A stretch of DNA of 64,000 bases from Thiohalobacter sp. (lineage in GTDB: Bacteria; Pseudomonadota; Gammaproteobacteria; DSM-19610): the NCBI GenBank assembly GCA_026984515.1, contig JALSRZ010000006.1:1-64000 (forward strand). The letters run 5' to 3'. Below, piece after piece: positions 9,777 to 17,458 of the stretch. The position numbers and the translations under genes were made by a program. The notes under the pieces were generated by a model. That model made no database searches, was not told where the DNA came from, and worked only from the letters and a program-made list of their open reading frames with translations. Position 1 is the stretch's first letter. Each line of letters opens with the position of its first letter.

Positions 9777-10919
9777 TTGAAAAAATCAGCCTATTTATTG
9801 AGCATTGGAAGCATTCTGACCCTTACCAGCATTTTCGCACAGGCAGCGACCAGTGACCTGGTCTACATCGCGGTCAACCCTTGCCGGGTTGTCGATACAC
9901 TGGGCGCCTCTGCAGGCAATATTGCAGCCGATGCCTCCCGTAATTTCCTGGTTTCAGGAACGAGCGCTGAGCTCGCTGTCCAGGGCGGTACTACCAACTG
10001 CCCGGCACCCAGAGCAGGTTCAAAGCCGCTGGCTGTTTCGGCGTACATCATTGCAACACCGGCAGACATCAATTCCACTGCCGGCGTCCTCACGGCGTAC
10101 CCCTCTGACCAGTCGCCGCCGCCCCCGGGCTCGGGCTCCACGGTTAACTTTGCGGCGCAACAGACCATCGGTAACACCACAACTATCACCCTCTGCGACC
10201 CGAAGGGCAGCTGTCCTTCTGACGGAGAGTTCGCCATTCTGTCACGCGGCACCAGCCAGCGTGTAATCGTGGATATACAGGGCTATTACTATGCGAAAAC
10301 CGGAAGCTGCCCGGATGACATGGTGCCGAATGGCGACGGCTGTATCGATAAATATGAAGCCAGCGTCTGGACTGCCGCCACAGGCGGCACCCAGCTGAAC
10401 CTGGCCGGCGCCACGGGTGCTGATGACATTGTCTGTAATGACGACGGCAGCGATTGCGGTGCCAATGCGGCCAACCCGATTTACGCCCGCAGTGAAGCCG
10501 GGGTGTTGCCTGCAGGACGTATTACCTGGTACCAGGCGGCACAGGCCTGCGCCAACATGGGCAAACGCCTGCCGACTACGGCTGAGTGGCAGATGGCTGC
10601 TGCTGGAACCCCGCCGGGTACCGGTGGTGGCTGCAACGTGGCACCGGGTGGATCAGCCGCCAATACGGATGCCAACAGCAACTGCATTTCCAGCGTCGGG
10701 GCATTAAACATGATCGGCAATGTCTGGGAACTGACCTCCGACCTGGTGAATGCCGACAATACCCTCGTGGTAGGCAGCTTCCCTGACAACAATACATTGT
10801 TGGATATCTCCTACGGTGGTGACTTTGCCAACTCGAATAGTGCATCCAGTACCACATCGGGATTTGCCATTGCCCCGAACGGAATCAACGGTAAAGTAGG
10901 CTTCCGTTGCGCACGTTAA
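9777..10919 (+). CDS. Secreted protein with C-terminal FGE-sulfatase (SUMF1-like) domain
   Basis: Translation most likely begins at TTG 9777, because AGAGG ends 8 bp before it and the product then starts with a clean signal peptide (LKKSAYLLSIG to FAQAA). An upstream ATG at 9612 in the same frame would add 55 non-signal-like residues. The mature N-terminal part (about 180 residues) has the pattern YIAVNPCRVVDT and several cysteines. The C-terminal part has FGE/SUMF1-fold landmarks: KYEASVW, RITWYQAAQACANMGKRLPT, AEWQMAA, GNVWELTSD and the terminal GFRCAR. Many such domains are not sulfatase-activating enzymes, so activity is uncertain. It is followed by a strong terminator, so it is probably monocistronic. 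Confidence 0.75.
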   Translation: MKKSAYLLSIGSILTLTSIFAQAATSDLVYIAVNPCRVVDTLGASAGNIAADASRNFLVSGTSAELAVQGGTTNCPAPRAGSKPLAVSAYIIATPADINSTAGVLTAYPSDQSPPPPGSGSTVNFAAQQTIGNTTTITLCDPKGSCPSDGEFAILSRGTSQRVIVDIQGYYYAKTGSCPDDMVPNGDGCIDKYEASVWTAATGGTQLNLAGATGADDIVCNDDGSDCGANAANPIYARSEAGVLPAGRITWYQAAQACANMGKRLPTTAEWQMAAAGTPPGTGGGCNVAPGGSAANTDANSNCISSVGALNMIGNVWELTSDLVNADNTLVVGSFPDNNTLLDISYGGDFANSNSASSTTSGFAIAPNGINGKVGFRCAR

Positions 10920-10949
10920 TATCCGCACAATGGTAAGTTACCATGGGTA

Positions 10950-10995
10950 ACCAATGCGGCGCTGACTATGACCAGCGCCGCATTGGTTTTATTTT
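10950..10995 (+). terminator. Rho-independent terminator after the FGE-like gene
   Basis: A perfect 15-bp stem (10950-10964 pairing with 10973-10987, ACCAATGCGGCGCTG type) with an 8-nt loop is followed by TTTATTTT. Confidence 0.88.
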
Positions 10996-11118
10996 CAATG
11001 ATTTGACACTGTCTGTGGGTATATTAAAAATGCCGCCCTGGAGCGAAAACGAGTCTGTACATCGCCAGTTGTCAGGTGGTATTATTGGGCGCATAGTCCC
11101 AAAAACAATAATTACATC

Positions 11119-13020
11119 ATGAAATTTTTCACTTCTCTCCGGCCTCATCTGTTCGCAAAAAAAAACCTGGTTGCTTTCGCCTTTGCCGCCTTACTGCTCT
11201 CTGGCTGCGGTGGTGGTGGCGGTGGCAGCGACAGCAGCAGTTCGACTGCGCCCACGGCCCAGCCCGGTTCGCTCACTACAGCGAAAAACACCCCGGCAAA
11301 CAGTACACTGGTCGCCAGCGATCCCAACGGGGACGCGCTGACCTACCGCATCGTGACCAATGGCAGCAAAGGCGCCGCGGTCATTACCAATACCGCTTCC
11401 GGCGCCTACACCTACACTCCGAATCCCGGTGTCGACGGCAGCGATTCGTTCACCTTCCGGGCCAACGATGGCGCACAGGATTCCAACGAGGCCACGATAA
11501 CGGTCCAGATTACCAACAGCGCACCAGTCGCCCAGAACGGCAATCTGAACGTCAACAAGAATGTAGCCACCAGCGGCACCCTGGTCGCCACTGACGCGGA
11601 CAACGACCCGCTGACCTATACCCTGTTGACCAGTGGCAGCAAAGGAACCGCCGTCATCACCAACGCCACCAGTGGCGCCTACACCTATACGCCCAATGCC
11701 GGCGTGACCGGCACCGACACCCTCACCTTCAAGGCCAATGACGGCAGCGTCGATTCCAACACGGCAACGATCTCCATCCAGATCGTTAACAACCCACCGA
11801 TCGCACAGGACGGCAGCCTGACCGTCAACCAGGATACTGCCGGCAGCGGCACCCTGGTCGCCACCGATGCGGACAACGACCCGCTGACCTTCAGTATCGT
11901 GACCAACGGTGGCCGGGGTACCGCGGTAATCACCAATGCCGCAACCGGGGCTTATACCTATACCCCCAACCCGGGGCAGAACGGCTCCGACAGCTTTACC
12001 TTCAAGGCCAATGACGGCACCGTCGATTCCGCCACAGCGTCCATTGCGGTCACTATCAACGCCGCACCGGTGGCAACCGCCGGTTGCAGCACCACGCCGC
12101 AGGAACAGCCCCTGACGGGCCAGCTGATGGCCAGCGACAGCGACAGCAACCTGCTGATGTTCAACCTGAACGCGGACGGTTCGGGCGGCGCCGGGCCGAT
12201 CACCACTGCAAACGGCGCCCAGGTAGCCCTGACCGACCAGACCACGGGGGCCTTCACCTACACACCGGCCACGACCGGCGGACGCGGCTCCGACAGCTTC
12301 TCCTACCAGGTCAGCGATCCCGACGGGAACAGCGACAGCACGACCGAGACCGTGATCGTCGATATCAAGATCATGCCGCTCGGTGACTCCATCACGTCCG
12401 GCCTGACGGATGGCGCCAATACCCTGCCCCCTGCCAACCTGCGCGTGGGTTACCGCAAGCCACTGTATGATTCGCTGATCGGCAACGGGTTTACCTTTGA
12501 TTTTGTCGGTTCGAGAATACTCGGCCAGGATGTAACACCGGTCGATCCAGACACCGAAAGTTACGGTGGCTGGACCGCCAGTGAACTTGCCTTCGGTCAG
12601 ACCCCTACCGTGGGCGATGACGGCATCTTTGCCTGGCTGACCGCCAACCCGGCGGATATCGTACTGCTGCACGCCGGCACCAACGGCTTGTCCAGCGACA
12701 CCAGCGGGAGTGGCATCACGGCAATCCTCGACGAGATCGATATGTGGGAAAGCAGCCCGGGCGGCAACCCGGTCAAGGTGGTTCTGGCCAGGATCATTGA
12801 CCAGAACCCGGCCAATCCGGACGTGGTGACCCTCAACAACAGCATTCAAACCATCGTGAATAACCGTCCGGCGGACGACATCGTGGTGGTTGACCAGTTC
12901 AACAGTCTGAACTACCCGGCCGACCTGAGTGATAACCTGCACCCGAACAATACCGGTTACAGCAAAATGGCCACGACCTGGTTCACTGAACTGCAAAACG
13001 ACATCGCCAAATGCCCCTAG
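11119..13020 (+). CDS. Lipoprotein with cadherin-like repeats and SGNH hydrolase domain
   Basis: A 633-residue predicted lipoprotein. The signal peptide ends in lipobox LSGC with the acylated cysteine at residue 30, followed by a glycine run and a serine-rich linker. Three to four repeats of about 90 residues (VATDADNDPLTY, AYTYTPN and SDSFTFKANDG motifs, tandem-95/cadherin-like) lead to a C-terminal SGNH hydrolase domain: GDS 422-424, the GTNGL block and DNLH 605-608. The SGNH domain closely resembles the C-terminus of the 1011-residue protein at 4510-7545 (shared LLHAGTNGL, DEIDxWExSPGGNPV and IIDQNP). It is probably a surface-anchored carbohydrate esterase, which is inference. Confidence 0.85.
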   Translation: MKFFTSLRPHLFAKKNLVAFAFAALLLSGCGGGGGGSDSSSSTAPTAQPGSLTTAKNTPANSTLVASDPNGDALTYRIVTNGSKGAAVITNTASGAYTYTPNPGVDGSDSFTFRANDGAQDSNEATITVQITNSAPVAQNGNLNVNKNVATSGTLVATDADNDPLTYTLLTSGSKGTAVITNATSGAYTYTPNAGVTGTDTLTFKANDGSVDSNTATISIQIVNNPPIAQDGSLTVNQDTAGSGTLVATDADNDPLTFSIVTNGGRGTAVITNAATGAYTYTPNPGQNGSDSFTFKANDGTVDSATASIAVTINAAPVATAGCSTTPQEQPLTGQLMASDSDSNLLMFNLNADGSGGAGPITTANGAQVALTDQTTGAFTYTPATTGGRGSDSFSYQVSDPDGNSDSTTETVIVDIKIMPLGDSITSGLTDGANTLPPANLRVGYRKPLYDSLIGNGFTFDFVGSRILGQDVTPVDPDTESYGGWTASELAFGQTPTVGDDGIFAWLTANPADIVLLHAGTNGLSSDTSGSGITAILDEIDMWESSPGGNPVKVVLARIIDQNPANPDVVTLNNSIQTIVNNRPADDIVVVDQFNSLNYPADLSDNLHPNNTGYSKMATTWFTELQNDIAKCP

Positions 13021-13073
13021 GCAGGATTTTGAAGTAATCAGGCGGCTGTGATCACAAACAGTGCGAAATAATC

Positions 13074-14279
13074 GTGTTATCAAGGTACCTGCTTGCCGGA
13101 CTTTCCGTTCTTGCTACAGCCCTGTTCCTTTTATTTATTTTTTCAGCGGATCCCTTGGAATGGCCCTTCCTTGCCAGGGTTACAGCTGTGGCATCCGTGG
13201 CGGGAATACTGCTCACATGGCTGCTGCTGAAACTTTACGGCCCCGCCAGAACCCGGTCCCTGTATGCGAGCGGCGCGCTGCTGATCGTATCACTGGCGAT
13301 TACCCTGATTTCAGCAGAATACATTGTCCGCTACAGCTTCCGTGATATAACCACTACGCGTGACAACAACAGCTATTTCGCGCGCACCTGGCTAGCCGCC
13401 CACCCGCCCCGAAAAAACAGTCATGGCTTCCGCGAGCGAGAGTTTTCCATAGAGAAACCGGAAAACATCTACCGTATTGCGGTTATCGGCGACTCATTTA
13501 CCTTTGGACAGGGTATCGAAGAAAAAGACCGTTTCAGCAATCTTCTCGAGCACCGCCTCAACCGCTCGCAAGGCCGTTACCAGGTATTGAACTTTGGGAA
13601 AGCCGGGACCAATACGGCAGAAGAGGTCAATATCCTGAAACACCAGGTTCTGGATACATCACCGGACTACATCCTGCTTCAGTGGTATATAAATGATGGT
13701 GAAGGGCGGGATTCGAAGAAAAAAAGGCCGTGGGCGCTCCTGCCTTCGCACTTCCTGACATCCTACCTGCATGAACGCTCGGCGCTATTCTATATGCTTA
13801 ACAGCCACTGGCAGCATTTGCAGGTTTCGCTGGGCCTGATAAAAAAATATGATGATTACGTGATGGAACGTTTCGGCGACCCGGACAGCGCTCCATCGCA
13901 GGCCGCCGCGTCGGCACTGGAGGAGTTTTTCCGGATCGCGAAAGCCCATAACATCCCCGTCGGTGTAGTGATGTTTCCCCGGCTGATCGACGCCAGAGGC
14001 TCCATAAACAACTACGGACTCGGTTTCCTGATCGATCACGCCATGGTGGTCTGCAGGCAGCACGGCGTATCCTGCCTGGACCTGCGACCGATATTCGCTG
14101 ATGTATCACCCGCAACAAAGCTGTGGGCCAACCGGCTCGACCCCCACCCTGGCCCCCTGGCCAACCGAATGGTCTGTGAAACCATTCTGAAAGATTTTAA
14201 ACAGGGATGGGTAAAAAACGATGCACAGCAAACACACGCGCCTGTCCGCACGGCAGATCCGGCCTATCGCAAACCCTGA
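13074..14279 (+). CDS. Membrane-anchored SGNH/GDSL hydrolase-like protein
   Basis: A 401-residue protein starting at GTG 13074. Three hydrophobic helices within the first 80 residues (LLAGLSVLATALFLLFIF, RVTAVASVAGILLTWLLL and LLIVSLAITLISAEYIV) anchor it to the membrane. The SGNH nucleophile block is IGDSFTFGQG with GDS at residues 139-141. The asparagine block is probably WYINDGEG, and the C-terminal acid/base pair is DPH at 356-358. This layout resembles AlgX/AlgJ-type and other polysaccharide-modifying SGNH proteins. It follows the SGNH lipoprotein by 53 bp on the same strand, so co-expression is likely. Confidence 0.75.
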   Translation: MLSRYLLAGLSVLATALFLLFIFSADPLEWPFLARVTAVASVAGILLTWLLLKLYGPARTRSLYASGALLIVSLAITLISAEYIVRYSFRDITTTRDNNSYFARTWLAAHPPRKNSHGFREREFSIEKPENIYRIAVIGDSFTFGQGIEEKDRFSNLLEHRLNRSQGRYQVLNFGKAGTNTAEEVNILKHQVLDTSPDYILLQWYINDGEGRDSKKKRPWALLPSHFLTSYLHERSALFYMLNSHWQHLQVSLGLIKKYDDYVMERFGDPDSAPSQAAASALEEFFRIAKAHNIPVGVVMFPRLIDARGSINNYGLGFLIDHAMVVCRQHGVSCLDLRPIFADVSPATKLWANRLDPHPGPLANRMVCETILKDFKQGWVKNDAQQTHAPVRTADPAYRKP

Positions 14280-14303
14280 GCCCACAATAAAGGAGACTCT
14301 GGA

Positions 14304-15611
14304 TTAATCAGTGATTTCCCGAACAGCTGTGGCGGAAAAGCGCACGTTCTGCTCTTCCCGCAAACGATCACTGACACGCCCCTCCGGCAACTCGACGTCG
14401 GCATAACCCAGCACCTCGTCCCGGGCCACATCGCGCTTCAGGCGGCAGCCTTCCGACAAACCGAGCGGCAGCAGCTTGTCCCGGCTGCAGATCTCCGCAT
14501 TCTCGGCCAGCCCGTAACTGGTAAACCGGCCGATCCCATCCAGCACTTCCCCTTTTTTCAGGTCTTTCTTGGCGGCGGTAAGCACCTCGACTACCGGCGC
14601 ACCCAGCGGGGCCGTGGTGGCATCCCCGTACAGCACGGCCCGGGCAATACTCATCGGCGCCTCGAAGTGGCACAGGTGGTACGGGACATAGAATACGTAA
14701 AAAGGCCCCTCGCCCATCTTGTAGTAATTCAGGTAACCCTGCTGGATTTTATCTTCGCTGTAGCCGATGACAAAGACACCACCACCCGGCTGCGCACCGA
14801 GCACATAGTCCACCAGCCCGCCTTCCAGCATGCGTTCCCGGGGGAAGACGTTCACTGCATCGTTGACCTGTTCACAGGCCGGGCCGAGCATGCCCCGCTT
14901 CGCCACCCTGAACCCGGTTGCATTGGCCACCACGGCCATTTCCATGGAAATCTTTGAACCATCCGCAAAGGAGGTCACCATGTGCGGCTTCTGGCCGTAC
15001 TTCTCCGCAAAACCTTTCTGGGTTTCCGGTGTGCGGTAGGCATCCTGCAGCCCTTTCATGTTACCGGCCAGTACCGGTCGGCAACCGGTACCCTTGACAT
15101 AGCGGAACAGGTTCATAATGACGCCCGGCTGGTCACCATCGGCATTGGTGATCACTACGCCGGCCTGGTCTGCACGGGTTTTCAGGATCGGCCCCAGGGT
15201 CGCATCGAGTTCTGCATTCATCAGCATCACGTGCTTGCCGTGTTCGATCGCCGTCAACACCAGCCCGGCGCCGAATTCGATTTCCCCGGTGACTTCGATG
15301 ACGGCGTCGACCCCGTCGGCCTGGCAGACCAGTTGCGCATCATCAGTAACGGCGTACTGCCCCTGGTGTACCGCAGCCTCCAGTGCCGACCGGCTGTCCA
15401 CGTGCTGCACCGACGCGATACCGGCTTCGCGGTAGGCGCGCTCGGCCTCGGTCACGGTGCGGTTGGCGATTGCGACCAGTTCCATACCGGGCGTGTAACG
15501 GCAGATCTGCAGCGCCAGCCCGCGCCCCATGTAACCGGCACCGATCATGGCCACACGAATCGGCCGTCCCTCGTCCTGTCGCTGCTGTAAAACCCGGTCC
15601 AGGATAATCAT
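14304..15611 (-). CDS. NAD(P)-binding oxidoreductase with C-terminal SAF domain
   Basis: About 435 residues from the ATG at 15611, whose ATGA overlaps the stop of the RfbC-like gene. The longer reading from 15683 would overlap that gene by 76 bp. The N-terminal Rossmann fold carries VAMIGAGYMGRGLA, and later stretches (VEVTGEIEFGAGLV, NADGDQPGVIMNLF) resemble homoserine-dehydrogenase-like proteins. The C-terminal part contains a SAF-type segment (LKKGEVLDGIGRF, AENAEICSRDKLLPLG). Proteins of this kind are found beside CDP-glucose genes in polysaccharide loci, and a role in converting a CDP-keto-sugar is likely but unproven. It is the last gene of an rfbG/rfbC-like/SAF operon. Confidence 0.8.
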   Translation of the reverse strand: MIILDRVLQQRQDEGRPIRVAMIGAGYMGRGLALQICRYTPGMELVAIANRTVTEAERAYREAGIASVQHVDSRSALEAAVHQGQYAVTDDAQLVCQADGVDAVIEVTGEIEFGAGLVLTAIEHGKHVMLMNAELDATLGPILKTRADQAGVVITNADGDQPGVIMNLFRYVKGTGCRPVLAGNMKGLQDAYRTPETQKGFAEKYGQKPHMVTSFADGSKISMEMAVVANATGFRVAKRGMLGPACEQVNDAVNVFPRERMLEGGLVDYVLGAQPGGGVFVIGYSEDKIQQGYLNYYKMGEGPFYVFYVPYHLCHFEAPMSIARAVLYGDATTAPLGAPVVEVLTAAKKDLKKGEVLDGIGRFTSYGLAENAEICSRDKLLPLGLSEGCRLKRDVARDEVLGYADVELPEGRVSDRLREEQNVRFSATAVREITD

Positions 15612-16174
15612 GCCGGCTGTTCCTGCAGCAGGGGCCAGGCGCAGTCCTTGGACGATATAATCAGTTCCCCGACCTGCGGCCACTCGATCTTCACCGCCGG
15701 GTCGTCCCAGCGCACTCCCCCCTCGGCGCCGGGGGTATAAAACTCGGACACCTGGTAAAACAGTTCGCTGTCGTCCTGCAGGGTGACATAGCCGTGCGCA
15801 AAGCCTTCGGGCACATACAGCATGCGGTGATTTTGCTCCGTCAGTTCCACGCCGGTCCAGCCCAGGTAGCTCGGCGACTCCGGGCGCAAATCCACGATGA
15901 CGTCATAGATGGCGCCGCGGGTGCAGCGTACCAGTTTGACTTCCGCGTGTGGTGGACGCTGGTAGTGCATGCCCCGCAAGGTGCCTTTTTTATGGTTGTA
16001 GGCCACATTACACTGCACCAGGTCGGTCTTCAGGCCCTGCGCCTGGAATTCACGCGCACACCAGACACGGGCGAAATAACCCCGCTCGTCCTGCATGGAT
16101 TCAACATCGATGATACAAGCGCCTGCGAGGCTGGTTTGCGTAAAAATCAATCTACCGGTCCTGTACTGATTCAT
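15608..16174 (-). CDS. dTDP-4-dehydrorhamnose 3,5-epimerase family protein
   Basis: A 188-residue cupin-type sugar-nucleotide epimerase. Visible family motifs are DERGYFARVWC near residue 28, the catalytic-histidine region GTLRGMHYQ near residue 66, and YVPEGFAHGYVTL near residue 118. Because it sits between rfbG and the SAF oxidoreductase and no rmlA, rmlB or rmlD for dTDP-rhamnose is beside it, it more likely epimerises a CDP-4-keto-6-deoxyglucose derivative than dTDP-4-keto-rhamnose. A palindromic repeat begins right at the start codon and no normal ribosome site is visible. Confidence 0.85.
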   Translation of the reverse strand: MNQYRTGRLIFTQTSLAGACIIDVESMQDERGYFARVWCAREFQAQGLKTDLVQCNVAYNHKKGTLRGMHYQRPPHAEVKLVRCTRGAIYDVIVDLRPESPSYLGWTGVELTEQNHRMLYVPEGFAHGYVTLQDDSELFYQVSEFYTPGAEGGVRWDDPAVKIEWPQVGELIISSKDCAWPLLQEQPA

Positions 16175-16260
16175 TCGTCATTGCGAGCAACGAAGTGACG
16201 CGGCAATCTCCAACGGATGGACCCCGTTGCATGATATTGCTGCGCTGCGCACGTAATGGC
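16175..16260. repeat. REP-like palindromic repeat (GTCATTGCGAGC family)
   Basis: The spacer between rfbG and the epimerase gene begins CGTCATTGCGAGCAACGAAG and continues into GACGCGGCAATCT. It then contains partly complementary sequence (ATTGCTGCGCTGCGCAC). Related sequence with a clean hairpin is at 51792-51820. It abuts the epimerase start codon. Confidence 0.6.
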
Positions 16261-16269
16261 AACAATACG

Positions 16270-17337
16270 TCAAAGACTTTCCATTTGCTGATAGGTTCCA
16301 ATCTGTGCCAGGGTGCAGGCTCGCATATCTTCCCCTTGCTCACAGGCCCTGTACCACTCGGTCAGCCACTGCAGGGTCCGGGACAGATCCAGCTTCGGCG
16401 CCCATCCCAGCAGCGCGCGCGCCTTTGAACTGTCGAGCTTGAGATAATTCGCCTCGTGCGGCTGGGGGCGGGAATCCAGTTCATAGGCGGCGCCATCTCC
16501 CCAGGCTTCGATCATTCTTTCCACGATCCATTGCACCGGTCGTGCGCCCTGCTCCGCAGGCCCGAAGTTCCAGCCACCGGCATATTCCTGCCCCGACTCC
16601 CGGAGGTGCTCGGCCAGGGTCAGGTAACCGTTCAGCGGCTCCAGCACGTGCTGCCACGGCCGGATTGCGCCGGGACTGCGGATAATAACGGTAGACGCCT
16701 GCGCAAAGGCGCGCACGATATCCGGGATCAGGCGATCGCTGGCCCAGTCACCGCCGCCAATGACGTTCCCCGCACGGGCACTGGCGACTGCACACTGACT
16801 GCCCTCGCTTGAGAAGTAGGATTTCCGGTACGCCTCGGTAACCAGTTCCGCACAGCCCTTGCTGCTGGAATAGGGATCGTGACCGCCCATGGGCTCGTTT
16901 TCCCGGTAGGGCCACAACCACTCCTTGTTGTCATAGCATTTGTCGCTGGTGATGTTCAGCACTACGCGAACACTGTCGGTATGACGGGCGGCTTCGAGCA
17001 GGTTCACCGTGCCCATCACATTGGTGGCGTAGGTATCGACCGGGCTGTCGTAGGAATAGCGCACCAGCGCCTGCGCGGCCATGTGTATGATGATTTCAGG
17101 CCGGCACGCCTGCACCGCCGCTGTCAGCTGTTCCAGGTCACGCACATCCCCTTCCACAGAATGCATGCCCTGCGCTACGCCGGCTTTTTCAAACAGGCTG
17201 GGTCGGGTAGGTGCCGGCAGCGCATAGCCGCTGACTTCTGCGCCCATGTGCTGCAGCCACAGGGACAACCAGCTGCCTTTAAAACCGGTGTGCCCGGTCA
17301 CCAGCACTTTTTTATGCTTCCAGAATTCGGGAGTCAT
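16270..17337 (-). CDS. rfbG: CDP-glucose 4,6-dehydratase
   Basis: A 355-residue short-chain dehydrogenase/reductase that converts CDP-glucose to CDP-4-keto-6-deoxyglucose, the step after RfbF. The N-terminal nucleotide-binding motif is VLVTGHTGFKGSWLSLWL, diagnostic of RfbG/DdhB, and the active site includes YSSSKGCAELV (YxxxK). The length matches the family. It heads a three-gene minus-strand group with the epimerase and SAF oxidoreductase. No rfbH (3-dehydrase) is in the window, so the final sugar cannot be told. Confidence 0.95.
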   Translation of the reverse strand: MTPEFWKHKKVLVTGHTGFKGSWLSLWLQHMGAEVSGYALPAPTRPSLFEKAGVAQGMHSVEGDVRDLEQLTAAVQACRPEIIIHMAAQALVRYSYDSPVDTYATNVMGTVNLLEAARHTDSVRVVLNITSDKCYDNKEWLWPYRENEPMGGHDPYSSSKGCAELVTEAYRKSYFSSEGSQCAVASARAGNVIGGGDWASDRLIPDIVRAFAQASTVIIRSPGAIRPWQHVLEPLNGYLTLAEHLRESGQEYAGGWNFGPAEQGARPVQWIVERMIEAWGDGAAYELDSRPQPHEANYLKLDSSKARALLGWAPKLDLSRTLQWLTEWYRACEQGEDMRACTLAQIGTYQQMESL

Positions 17338-17417
17338 CTTCCTGCCACTTTGCCTTTGCCATACGATCAGTGATGTTTTGCTTCGTCCTTCGCCGGGATG
17401 GTAAAGGAACGACCTGG

Positions 17418-17457
17418 TGTACTGTAACGCAATGTGTATTCAGGGCGTTACAGTACA
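17418..17457 (-). terminator. Hairpin at the 3' end of the WecA-like gene
   Basis: Perfect 13-bp arms TGTACTGTAACGC (17418-17430) and its complement (17445-17457) start 1 bp after the stop codon of the WecA-like gene. There is no T-run, so it may be a 3' stabilising structure rather than an intrinsic terminator. Confidence 0.45.
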
Positions 17458-17458
17458 C

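Noticed and set aside
11191..13083. A 630-codon open frame on the minus strand opposite the SGNH lipoprotein
   Set aside because: Antisense shadow of a repeat-rich gene; the plus strand has a lipobox and SGNH catalytic blocks.
15608..15683. Longer start (15683) for the SAF oxidoreductase
   Set aside because: It would overlap the epimerase gene by 76 bp, and the added residues are its antiparallel-frame by-product; ATG 15611 gives the standard ATGA coupling.
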